The position numbers and the translations under genes were made by a program. DNA of 64,000 nt from Euryarchaeota archaeon UBA556. Its GTDB lineage: Archaea > Thermoplasmatota > Poseidoniia > Poseidoniales > Thalassarchaeaceae. Location of the stretch: NCBI GenBank assembly GCA_002494975.1, contig DADI01000032.1, positions 1 through 64,000 of the forward strand, given 5' to 3'. Below, in pieces: positions 26,964-36,627 of the stretch. The notes beneath the pieces are model-generated. The model did not search any database. It was not told where the DNA came from and saw only the letters and a list, made by a program, of their open reading frames with translations. Each line of letters starts with the position of its first letter. Position 1 is the stretch's first letter.

Positions 26964-26996
26964 GGTTAATTTGATTCACTATCAAAATAGTTAACC
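26964..26996. repeat. Imperfect inverted repeat downstream of purD
   Basis: GGTTAA-TTTGAT, a 5-base loop TCACT, ATCAAA, a 4-base bulge ATAG, then TTAACC: two 6-bp stems in line. It sits 14 bases after the purD stop and about 75 bases before the aglB start. It could be the purD transcript end, or a protein-binding site for the aglB promoter. The dyad is seen directly; the role is open. Confidence 0.4.
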
Positions 26997-27058
26997 CACT
27001 AACGGTTATAACATCCCCAATTTTCGCCGCAACACTGAGCCTACAGGCTCGACAATAT

Positions 27059-27064
27059 GGTGAT
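27059..27064 (+). promoter_or_regulatory. Ribosome-binding site of the AglB fusion gene
   Basis: GGTGAT lies 5 bases before the ATG at 27070 and complements the archaeal 16S 3' end. It supports this start, so the extra N-terminal membrane module is translated as part of the protein. Confidence 0.55.
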
Positions 27065-27069
27065 GAATA

Positions 27070-30000
27070 ATGAACGATGATAATGATGCGACTGTTGGCG
27101 TATTTTCTAATGAGAATTTACTCCCAGTTCCTGCGGTGCTAGCAACTCTTTTGGTGCTCTTCTTTGGAACTGATTATGTCGCGAATGGTGGAATAGAAAG
27201 CGACGGATATGTAGACCTCCTGATCTTACCAGTTATCGCTGCTTTAGCCGCGTTTCTTGGTATGGTCTTGAACACATTTGGTGAATCTGCATCCGCTACT
27301 AAATCTAGAAATTCCCTTATTTCCATATTGATTATATTTATTTCATATATTCTAATTGAATTTTCTATTCTTGAACCGTTAGAAGGATTTACTTTTGCAT
27401 TTATGGCAGTATCTTCACTTCTTTTGTTTATTTCAGGCAGAAATGAAGAATTAACTATATTGCTTTCAGTAGTAATAGGTTTCCATTTAGCTATTTCTAC
27501 TGCAACTAGATATTCTCTTGATGAAACTTCATGGGCAGGTAATCCCGATGAGTTAATCGATGTAGTTCGTAGTTCGATTGGTTCAATTTTCTTTGCATCG
27601 TGGGCCGCATCAATATCGTTAGGTGTTCTCCTAACATTGGCAATGAGAGGCCGTTTTGCAACACCAGGCACCGGTTCTTGGTTTAGTGACTTACCTTCTA
27701 TCATGCCTAATGCTGGTATAATTACTGCAACTGCAGTATTCGTTGTCAACTTAATCCCAGTAATCTGGTTGAGTACTTTTGACGACGTAACATCCTATGA
27801 TAATCATCTATATCTCGGCTCTGTATGGGCTATTTTCGCGACAATAGTAGTAATCTTTGTATCTTTTTGTAATTCAGAGAGATGGCATGTTTTAGGCACA
27901 GTGGTCGCATTAAATTGGGTTATGTATACCTTAGCTCACTTACAAGAAATTGGTAATGACTTACCACTTTCGCAACTTAATGGTGACGGTAACATTAGTT
28001 TATTCACATGGTTTTTGCTAGTATTCTGGTTAAATGTAGGTGGGATGATGATTGCAGCCAGTGGTCGATTTGGCGACATATCACCCAGAAGAGATAATTC
28101 TGAATTCCGTAAATGGTGGAATCAGCATTCATATGGAGTCATGGTTAGTTTAGCACTTTTCGTTGCTCTAGCAGTAAGAGTTGGATGGAATGTTCTTCCT
28201 GCAATGAATGCTGCAGGTACAGGACTTTGGGATATGTCAGGTGGATCTGATCCTTGGTACATGAAGCGCGTAGTTGATTACATAGTTCTCGAAAGAAGTC
28301 ATCTGATAGTAGATGCAGATAGGGCATATCCAATGGTTGCTATTAACCCACGACCTCCTCTCTTTTCTTGGTCACTTGCTCTAGGAGGAATTCTTCTTTC
28401 TTGGTTATCTGGTATGTCTATTGAAACATCGGTATGGTGGAGCGTTGCTGCATTACCTGCGATTTTCGGTGCGCTAATTGTACTTCCAATAGCAGCTCTA
28501 GCAAGAAAATTACACAGTAATATGGCAGGTATTATTGCTGCATGGTTAATTGCATTGATGCCTGGTCATATCAGTCACTCTACATTTGGTCTTGCAGATC
28601 ACGACGCCTTTGCTATGCTTTTCTTAGCAATCGCATTCTACTACTGGGTTAAAGCAATGAATAACCTTACTAATCAGAGATTATTCAATACTCCAAGTTT
28701 GAGCCCACTCTATATTGTAGCCGGTATCAGGAAAATGTGGTCAGAACATACCAAGGTAATGGCTAATGCCACACTCGCTGGTGTTTCCTTTGCTATCGTG
28801 GCTCTAGGGTGGAAAGGTTTCGTTTATGGTCCTGGTATCTTATTTATCGCATTCGCGTTTCAAGTATTTTTCAATATGTTCCGCCGAAGAGACAGCTTAC
28901 CTATTACTGCAGCATCATTGCAAATGATGTTAACTGCATTTGTAATACCTCTACCGTTCTATTGTAGGCCTGAACTTGGCCTATTATTCGACCCTAGTGG
29001 TTTCCAACCAATGTTCTACATTATCGGATTCACACTTGCATTAGGTTGGATATCTTCGTCATATAGGGATAGGCCTTGGTTATTGGTACTCGGAAGTACT
29101 GTAGTCCTGATGGGAAGTATACTCGCAGTACTTTACTCGCTTCAAAGGTTCAATGTTTACGACGGATGGGATGTACTGTTTACTGGAGGTTTTTACTTCT
29201 CCAAGAATAAAATATTCGGAACAATTGGAGAAGCACAAGCGCCTAGTCGTGGTGTTCTTTTCGCATCATATGGTCCAATTGTATCCTTGATAGCAATATT
29301 TGTATCAGTAATATTACTTTGGAGAGGTGCTAGAAAAGAAAAACAAAGCCATATTCTTCTTGGATTATGGGTTCTCATTGCTATTTACATGGCTTGGTCC
29401 GCAGGTCGTTTCATATTCAATGCAACACCAGCAATTTCAGTTGTTGGCGGAATAGGAATCGCCATGATGTGGAATTATGCTAATTTCTCAGGTTTCTCTA
29501 AAGAATGGCGTAAATCTGGAATTGCAACTCCACGTACTCGTTTCTGGGCAAATTGGTCAGCATCAAAGAGACATCCTGGAGTTCCGGTAATTCTTCTAGT
29601 TTTGATGTTAGTTTGCACGCAACATATCACTTATGGTATAGATTCAGGAATTCCAAGAGGAGAACAATCAGCATCAGATGTCGATCAAACGATTCATGAC
29701 ATTACCCCTGATGTCTTTAGGCAAGAAGTATTAGGTTTCTCTCTTCTAAATAGTGAGAATTATGACGCCAATGGCGATTTATGGTATATGGGGACTTTTG
29801 GACCCGGATTTAATTCTGGCTCATGGAATATGGCCTATGAATGGCTTTCAGAGCAAGATACTGAAGTAAGTTTTTCAGAACGTCCTGCATTTGTATCATG
29901 GTGGGATTATGGTTTCCAAGCTCTTGCTCAAGGGCAACACCCAACTGTTGCTGATAACTTCCAGTCAGGAATTCCAAATAGTGGTGCTATGTTATTATCT

Positions 30001-33000
30001 GCTAGTCAAGATGACACGCTTTCATTATTTATCACCACACTAGCCCAAGGTGACCGTCGTTCAACAGATTCTTCTGGATTCACTGATGAATTCGAGACAT
30101 TATTATTGGATGGTCACATGACTCAAGCACAATATGACGAGTTCAGTATTATTATGAGCCTCAATAAGGGGGATTCTAATGTAGTTCTAAGCAGATCATT
30201 GAGCGTGGTTGCAGTCGATGGCCAGTACGAATTATTGAGAGGTTACCAATTGGAATCTAATGGTATCCCCAGTTCTGATGAATTATGGATAGTACTTGAG
30301 GATGGAGAAATAATTTCTGAGGTCTCTACTAATGAAGAATCTGCAATTGATGAATTTAATGATGCTAGAAACTCTGTTTCTGATTTAGACAGATATCCTA
30401 AAGGACACGATATGGAAGGTGAATTAATAATCCAATTCTATGATATTGCAGGTTACAGATATACACCTGATTTAATTGAAGACTTTGAAGATGTTTCCAC
30501 TGCTCTTCATCGAGTTAATGCCAAACTTGCTCTAAGTAGAGCTTTCTTGTTACAGATGTTCGATTCTTCAGGAATAAATGACCTATATCATGATATTTCT
30601 ACAAATTTAGTTTATGATGTCCAAAACTATGAAGGCCCATTAGGTGAGATGATTTCTCGAAACAACGAAATTAGATATTTCGCAGTAGATAATCGTCTTT
30701 ATCCACTCGGTGGCCAGTATTATGAAGATTATAGCTATCATCAAGGTCAAACTACAGGTATTTTCCATGCTCCTACTTCTTTATCTGGATTAGAGACTGA
30801 AACATATATTTCCTCTCTTTATCAAACTCAGAGAGGCGATGGACCAATAATTCCTCGTACTTCTGCAGAATATGAAATAGAATATATGAATGACGTAATT
30901 CGTCAACAATCAGGTGCTTTAACTGATGTTAATGAAATGATTAGAATGATCGATATCGATTACCAACATCAACCAGAGTTCTTTGACACTATGGTTGCAA
31001 GAATTTACGTTGGATATGGAACTTCAACTCTTGGACTACCTGGAGATGCAGAACAACCTGCGCCTCATTTCTACACTTCTGGTGCACCTGGTTCATATCT
31101 AGAGAATGCATATCCTCTTCCCGGTGCAATGATGAATCATATGGTGTTATCAAATTGGTATCAACCAGATTGTGAAACAGATGAAGATGGTAACTTAACT
31201 GATTCTGATTGTACAAATCTTGGTATTGGAAGTGCTAACACTCAAGTCAAAATAATGAAGTATTACAGTGGAGCAACTATAGAAGGGACAGTTGAATTAG
31301 ATGGTGTCGGGCCAGTTCCTAATGCGAAAATCCTGATTGAAAGAGATGCATTCAGTGGAGATGAGGTCGAAATCGATGGGCAAGTCACAGATAGAGACCA
31401 AAGAACTTACTGGATTCCTATAGGTACAACAGATGCAGATGAAAACGGTGAATACAGTTTCATAGCACCTGCTGGTAAAATTAGAGTTTCTGCGTTCTAT
31501 GGTGAATCTGATCTGGATTCTGCGCGAACTCAAATTATGACTACTAACGTAGGGCAGTCTCTTGGAGATATTTTTGAAAGTGAAACTGCAGATGTTAGAA
31601 TTCTGAATCCAATAACTGGAATTTTAGGTAACGTGTCAGGTTCTACTTGGTTATCTGAGACTATAGTTAACATCTCAGGTGTTGACGGTCATAGTAATGG
31701 TGAGTCAGTAATTTCGGCTCCTATAATTGTAGAACCAGCATCTTCGATAGGCAGATTAGTCTGGGCGGGCACAGAAGCATTCTCTGGTGATTCATTAGAC
31801 GATGCCACAGTTGAGCTAACTCCTTCTTGGGATATGATAGATGCAGAACCTTATGTTTTGTCAACTTCTGATGGTACTATAGATGGAGAAGATCTTAGAT
31901 TTGAAGGTACAGGTGAAGTGACATTCACAGGTGAAGGAAGTGTCATAACTCAGACTACTGCCACAATCTCTGACTTCACAGGAAATTATACTCAAACAGT
32001 ATTCAATAATCACAGTATTACTGGAGATGGTGAATTCGCAGGCAACGGAATAATTGATGGTGTAATAAATGATGATATTTCTGAATTAGTTAATTGCGAC
32101 GTTAATGAGACAATGCCAGAGAACTCTAGTTTGTGTATGCAATCCGATGGAAAATATCTTCTCAATGGTATAGTTAATGCTACCGGACGCTTTACAGCCA
32201 ATGGCGTGGCATCATTTACTCAGAAATTAGTCCAATCAACTTTCATCGGTTCAGGTGTATTCTCTACTGACACATCTAACTCTGAATTAACTAGTTATGG
32301 AACTATTAATGGAACTGGTTCATTCACAGGTACTGGTATATTTAGTGGTGTGATGGTTCAACCTGGTACATTCCACATAGTTGATGCAATACCTGGGTCT
32401 TACGATGTTGCAGTAATCTTTAGCGATGGGACACATGTCGCTATTGATGATGTATATACTATATCTCAGTCTTCTAATGGACCTATCACAGAAATTGATA
32501 TTCATGGGGGTTCTATTGCTGCTGAACTAGTAGATCAAACAGGTAACCCAATAATGGCTTCAATAATATTGAGGACTAATGAGTCCAATGCTTCCGATGC
32601 AATCTATGATTGTGATGATGTTCAATACGCACCTTGTCTAATCTCTCCTGAATTAACATGGGATGATACTGAATTAATAGGTTCTAAAGTTACTTTCGGC
32701 CCTATTATGCCAGGTGAATATATTGCTGAACTGGATATTGATGGCGATGGCTTTTCTGAATTATACGTTGAATACATATTTGACGCAAATACTGCCTCTT
32801 CCTTTGTTTTCCCGTCACCTGTCCCCAATACTTCTGACTTAACATTCCAGTTGTTGAGGGATGGAGACGATGGCAATTCAGAATTTGTCAATGACTTAGA
32901 TTTGATATTAAATCAGAAGAATGGATCAGGAACTCCAGTTACACCTGTTTTCAACAATATGACTAATGAATATTATGTTGAACTTACACCAGGTACGTGG

Positions 33001-36000
33001 ATTTTAAACTACACTTTGTCTGAAACAGAACAATTATGGGAAGAAATTGAAGTCGGTGACAATGATTTCTCCTCCGTTTATGAATTCTATACTAGTCAAG
33101 TTGTAACTGGTACACTATACTATAATGAGAATATTGACGAAAACCTTGTGGATGAAAATAAAACCTTAGAATTCGTACCTATTGTATTCTATTGGGATGA
33201 TTTCAGTACTACTGTTGAAACCTCTTCTAATGGGACATTCTCTCTGGTTCTGCCTCAGGGAACTCTAGTTGATGCAGTGACTCAATTAGGGACTAATCTG
33301 AAATTAGTTAATGGTACACAGTTCACCGTCAATTCCGATATGGAAGACATTGTAATGGTCGCTCGCCCTGGTCAATCAATTACAGGAATAATAAGTATCA
33401 ATAGAGCTGATAATTATTACAATTCTGACGTAGGCGGTTGGGAATCTGCTACAGTAGTGGCAGAAAGTCTTGACTATGATGTTAAGTGGCGTGCTCAGAC
33501 AAATGATGGCGGGACGTTTGAGATGGTTCTACCAAAGGGTAACTGGGAATTCTCCGTAATTTCTGAAGACTTTACTTCGGGTACAAACACAACTAATGTT
33601 GACAATAATAATGACACTGTAGAGATTATAATTTATCCAGTTGATTCTATATTATCAGTAGATTTCTTCTTAGATAATTCAGGAGATAATAACATTTCTA
33701 ATGGTACTCCTGTAAATTATGATTTCACACTTATTTCTTTAATTAATGGCTTAGATTATCAAATAGATATTGATAATTCTTCATGGGATGGAACTGGTCA
33801 TGCTGATGTATCTGTCGAACCAGGTATTTATCGAATATCTGTAGAAATTTCTGATGTAAATCAAGGAGATTTGTTTGGTACTAGAATCATGACTGGAGAT
33901 GTTGATTTCCAAGTTGGTATGGATTCCTCAACTATTCAACGCTCAATTGGTTTCGATCCTGAATGGCGTGTAAGCATGACTTTCACTAATGAAAGTGGAG
34001 GACCCCTATCTGAGCAACTAGTAAGATTAACAAATGTTGAGAACGGTTGGATACTTTCAAGAACAACCGATATTAACGGGAGCGTTGTAGATTTCATTGC
34101 TCAAGGCGATTGGATAGTCACTACTGAAACAGTAAATGATGGTGTAAAGGAGGGCTTAAGGACTCTAATAACGTCATCTTCCGATATCACCTCTGAAGAA
34201 TTACAAATGTCTACAACTCAACTCTCAGAAGTTTCTTTCACTTTAACTGAAGATGATTCTGGCTCTGCTCTCTCTGGAATTAGTTTGTCACTAGAATCAG
34301 CAGACGGATTGGGCGCATTCAGTATAGAGGCAACTAATTCAACCGGTTTCGCAAGTAATGATTTAGTGACAGGTAATTGGGTAGTTTCTCTTAATTATAC
34401 AGAGGATGGTAAGAGGTGGATAGTTGATGATTATTCCCTAGCAGTTGTTCCTGGTAGCGATAATCATTACAATTTGACTGCAAACTTGTTTGTAGCTTTA
34501 ACTGGTAATGTATTTTGGGACCTTAACGATAATAATGCATCTAACATAGGAGAGGGTATCTCTGAAGTGAATATGGAATTCTCTAATGATTTACTTCCAC
34601 TAATTCCTATTGATTCAGATGATAATGGTGATTGGGAATTATTTGTCCCTGCTAACACTATTTGGTCAATTAATACATCTTATGATGGATTCGAGAATGT
34701 ACAAGAAAGTGTTTCAGTTTCTAATGTCTCTAACGAGGTACTTCTAGAATTAACTGCAGGTTTAGTTGATGTTTCTGGTAATATATCTTACGATCTTGGG
34801 ATATCTAGTATTCCTTTAGAAGACATTATTGTTTCAATAATACCTACTGCAGGTTTAGTTCGAGAAGCAGTAGAACCAGTTCTTAATTCAAGTGATGGAG
34901 TTTGGTCTGGTGAATGGTCTGCTCAGTTAGAACCTGGCCTATGGATCGTAAGCGCCAGTGTTCCTAATCAAGATCTAGTAATAATGGGGCTATTAGATGT
35001 AGATGTCGTAGATGGTGGTACTCTGGAAATGGAACTAACTAGAGGTGGTTTACTTGATGTGACTACTGAATGGTTAGATTATGATGGTATTTCAAGAAAT
35101 ATAGGTGAAATTAATGATTCTAATGTCGTTATTGATATTGGATTTGGAATGAAGTGGATACAAGTCGTTGATGAAACAGGGACTCTTAGCCTCCTTCTTC
35201 CAAACGGAAATGTACAATTTTCAGGTGATTTTGATGTCGAACAAAGAGGAATTTCTATGGAATACATGGCAGGTCTTGGAGTAGATATATATTCAGGTCA
35301 AGAATCTCCAATTCTGAATCTATTATACAATCGTATATCGAACCATGACATTTCTATACAAACTTTGAATCTCACTTCTGGCGATGATTCATATGTTGGT
35401 TCTATGAGTGATGTTAATCTTGTAGAAAATGAAACTGATGGTTTTGTACCCGTTGAATTCACACTAGAAGTTGAATATTTAGGTCATGAATCATATGACC
35501 TTTACACAGTTGGTGGAGCTATATCTGGTTCTGATGGTTCGGATTGGACTCTAGAATTCAATAATGGTTCAGGCGATTGGAATACTTCTACTCAATTTGA
35601 AGTAGGTCTAGATAATAGCCTGATGTTTAATGATTTGAATATCAGAGTAACTCCTGCAAATCAGTCAGTTGCTCACTCATTCGATGACGGACACATGGTG
35701 ACAATTATTGTTTCAACTCAAGATGGATACCAAGAAACTCATGAACTGATAGTTAGAGTCCCTCAAATTCATGGATTTGTGTCAAACCCTATGGAAGAGG
35801 TCTATGGGGTTGCCCCTGGTGAATTAATCATCATACCTATCGAATTTACTAATTCAGGAAATGGTGATGATAAGTTTGAGTTTGGATTTGATGATTCTGA
35901 ATTACCAGATGGTTGGAGTCGAACAGGGCCAACAAGTCATACTTTAGGTGGATTTGTTAGCACTACACATAGTGTCACAGTTGTAGCTCCTGATGTAGAT

Positions 36001-36585
36001 AATGATGAACAATTTACAATATATGTCACTCCAACTGATAAGGCAGGGAATACATATGAAAACATTGAAATTAATATTATGAGTTCTCATCCTATTCTTA
36101 AGGTCGAAAACGTTCAATCACTAGGTGGTGGTGAACCTGTTGCAGGCGGTCAAATTACATACGTGGCAACAGTTTCTAATGATGGCTTAGTAGACGCAGA
36201 GCAAGTAGAACTGGTTGCAACTCTTTGTAACGATGTAGCATGTAACAATCCTACTTCAGTTAGCGCATTAACTATCTTGGATGTGAGTGCTCAGTCAGAA
36301 ACTCTGTTCAGCTTCTTGTTCGATCTGTCAGATATTACTACTGCCCCTTACTATCTAGTGCTTGAAATCAATTCTAGTGTATTTGGTGAAGAAAATGTTG
36401 ATGACAGTAATTGGAATGAAGTCGATGGTATAATGATTGGTTCAAAGAATGTCGATGTTCGTTCACCTGCTGTAAGTGATGATGAAAGTACCGACTGGAT
36501 TCCATATCTATTAATTGCAGGTTTAGTCATTATTGTATTATATTTGACTAAATCTAAATCAAGACGACCTGGTGCTCCATTCTGA
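27070..36585 (+). CDS. aglB: STT3/AglB oligosaccharyltransferase with extra N-terminal membrane module and giant C-terminal ectodomain
   Basis: A single frame of 3171 residues. Residues 1-350 hold about ten extra transmembrane helices. The AglB core begins near 355: metal-binding SGGSDPWYM (Asp394), DHD in LADHDAF (Asp510, Asp512), the TIGE motif (718-721) and catalytic WWDYG (944-948). The core ends near residue 1402 (VKIMKYYSGATIEG), so lipid-linked glycan transfer to Asn is expected outside the membrane. About 1770 further residues follow: carboxypeptidase-regulatory-like beta sandwiches, a Gly/Thr-rich repeat zone (about 1600-1777), more beta modules, a NEW3-like domain (about 2905-3005), a CARDB-like domain (3006-3120), a final helix (3144-3160) and a basic tail. 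The downstream neighbour is a membrane subtilase 42 bases away. Typical AglB proteins are about 800-1000 residues. Confidence 0.93.
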   Translation: MNDDNDATVGVFSNENLLPVPAVLATLLVLFFGTDYVANGGIESDGYVDLLILPVIAALAAFLGMVLNTFGESASATKSRNSLISILIIFISYILIEFSILEPLEGFTFAFMAVSSLLLFISGRNEELTILLSVVIGFHLAISTATRYSLDETSWAGNPDELIDVVRSSIGSIFFASWAASISLGVLLTLAMRGRFATPGTGSWFSDLPSIMPNAGIITATAVFVVNLIPVIWLSTFDDVTSYDNHLYLGSVWAIFATIVVIFVSFCNSERWHVLGTVVALNWVMYTLAHLQEIGNDLPLSQLNGDGNISLFTWFLLVFWLNVGGMMIAASGRFGDISPRRDNSEFRKWWNQHSYGVMVSLALFVALAVRVGWNVLPAMNAAGTGLWDMSGGSDPWYMKRVVDYIVLERSHLIVDADRAYPMVAINPRPPLFSWSLALGGILLSWLSGMSIETSVWWSVAALPAIFGALIVLPIAALARKLHSNMAGIIAAWLIALMPGHISHSTFGLADHDAFAMLFLAIAFYYWVKAMNNLTNQRLFNTPSLSPLYIVAGIRKMWSEHTKVMANATLAGVSFAIVALGWKGFVYGPGILFIAFAFQVFFNMFRRRDSLPITAASLQMMLTAFVIPLPFYCRPELGLLFDPSGFQPMFYIIGFTLALGWISSSYRDRPWLLVLGSTVVLMGSILAVLYSLQRFNVYDGWDVLFTGGFYFSKNKIFGTIGEAQAPSRGVLFASYGPIVSLIAIFVSVILLWRGARKEKQSHILLGLWVLIAIYMAWSAGRFIFNATPAISVVGGIGIAMMWNYANFSGFSKEWRKSGIATPRTRFWANWSASKRHPGVPVILLVLMLVCTQHITYGIDSGIPRGEQSASDVDQTIHDITPDVFRQEVLGFSLLNSENYDANGDLWYMGTFGPGFNSGSWNMAYEWLSEQDTEVSFSERPAFVSWWDYGFQALAQGQHPTVADNFQSGIPNSGAMLLSASQDDTLSLFITTLAQGDRRSTDSSGFTDEFETLLLDGHMTQAQYDEFSIIMSLNKGDSNVVLSRSLSVVAVDGQYELLRGYQLESNGIPSSDELWIVLEDGEIISEVSTNEESAIDEFNDARNSVSDLDRYPKGHDMEGELIIQFYDIAGYRYTPDLIEDFEDVSTALHRVNAKLALSRAFLLQMFDSSGINDLYHDISTNLVYDVQNYEGPLGEMISRNNEIRYFAVDNRLYPLGGQYYEDYSYHQGQTTGIFHAPTSLSGLETETYISSLYQTQRGDGPIIPRTSAEYEIEYMNDVIRQQSGALTDVNEMIRMIDIDYQHQPEFFDTMVARIYVGYGTSTLGLPGDAEQPAPHFYTSGAPGSYLENAYPLPGAMMNHMVLSNWYQPDCETDEDGNLTDSDCTNLGIGSANTQVKIMKYYSGATIEGTVELDGVGPVPNAKILIERDAFSGDEVEIDGQVTDRDQRTYWIPIGTTDADENGEYSFIAPAGKIRVSAFYGESDLDSARTQIMTTNVGQSLGDIFESETADVRILNPITGILGNVSGSTWLSETIVNISGVDGHSNGESVISAPIIVEPASSIGRLVWAGTEAFSGDSLDDATVELTPSWDMIDAEPYVLSTSDGTIDGEDLRFEGTGEVTFTGEGSVITQTTATISDFTGNYTQTVFNNHSITGDGEFAGNGIIDGVINDDISELVNCDVNETMPENSSLCMQSDGKYLLNGIVNATGRFTANGVASFTQKLVQSTFIGSGVFSTDTSNSELTSYGTINGTGSFTGTGIFSGVMVQPGTFHIVDAIPGSYDVAVIFSDGTHVAIDDVYTISQSSNGPITEIDIHGGSIAAELVDQTGNPIMASIILRTNESNASDAIYDCDDVQYAPCLISPELTWDDTELIGSKVTFGPIMPGEYIAELDIDGDGFSELYVEYIFDANTASSFVFPSPVPNTSDLTFQLLRDGDDGNSEFVNDLDLILNQKNGSGTPVTPVFNNMTNEYYVELTPGTWILNYTLSETEQLWEEIEVGDNDFSSVYEFYTSQVVTGTLYYNENIDENLVDENKTLEFVPIVFYWDDFSTTVETSSNGTFSLVLPQGTLVDAVTQLGTNLKLVNGTQFTVNSDMEDIVMVARPGQSITGIISINRADNYYNSDVGGWESATVVAESLDYDVKWRAQTNDGGTFEMVLPKGNWEFSVISEDFTSGTNTTNVDNNNDTVEIIIYPVDSILSVDFFLDNSGDNNISNGTPVNYDFTLISLINGLDYQIDIDNSSWDGTGHADVSVEPGIYRISVEISDVNQGDLFGTRIMTGDVDFQVGMDSSTIQRSIGFDPEWRVSMTFTNESGGPLSEQLVRLTNVENGWILSRTTDINGSVVDFIAQGDWIVTTETVNDGVKEGLRTLITSSSDITSEELQMSTTQLSEVSFTLTEDDSGSALSGISLSLESADGLGAFSIEATNSTGFASNDLVTGNWVVSLNYTEDGKRWIVDDYSLAVVPGSDNHYNLTANLFVALTGNVFWDLNDNNASNIGEGISEVNMEFSNDLLPLIPIDSDDNGDWELFVPANTIWSINTSYDGFENVQESVSVSNVSNEVLLELTAGLVDVSGNISYDLGISSIPLEDIIVSIIPTAGLVREAVEPVLNSSDGVWSGEWSAQLEPGLWIVSASVPNQDLVIMGLLDVDVVDGGTLEMELTRGGLLDVTTEWLDYDGISRNIGEINDSNVVIDIGFGMKWIQVVDETGTLSLLLPNGNVQFSGDFDVEQRGISMEYMAGLGVDIYSGQESPILNLLYNRISNHDISIQTLNLTSGDDSYVGSMSDVNLVENETDGFVPVEFTLEVEYLGHESYDLYTVGGAISGSDGSDWTLEFNNGSGDWNTSTQFEVGLDNSLMFNDLNIRVTPANQSVAHSFDDGHMVTIIVSTQDGYQETHELIVRVPQIHGFVSNPMEEVYGVAPGELIIIPIEFTNSGNGDDKFEFGFDDSELPDGWSRTGPTSHTLGGFVSTTHSVTVVAPDVDNDEQFTIYVTPTDKAGNTYENIEINIMSSHPILKVENVQSLGGGEPVAGGQITYVATVSNDGLVDAEQVELVATLCNDVACNNPTSVSALTILDVSAQSETLFSFLFDLSDITTAPYYLVLEINSSVFGEENVDDSNWNEVDGIMIGSKNVDVRSPAVSDDESTDWIPYLLIAGLVIIVLYLTKSKSRRPGAPF

Positions 36586-36627
36586 GTTTTAATAGAATGG
36601 AACCTTTTTCAGAACAGAGATTCTTAA

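Noticed and set aside
27174-27749. 191-codon minus-strand ORF inside aglB
   Set aside because: It lies opposite the clearly coding N-terminal membrane module, has no family pattern, and its open frame follows from the codon bias of the plus-strand gene.
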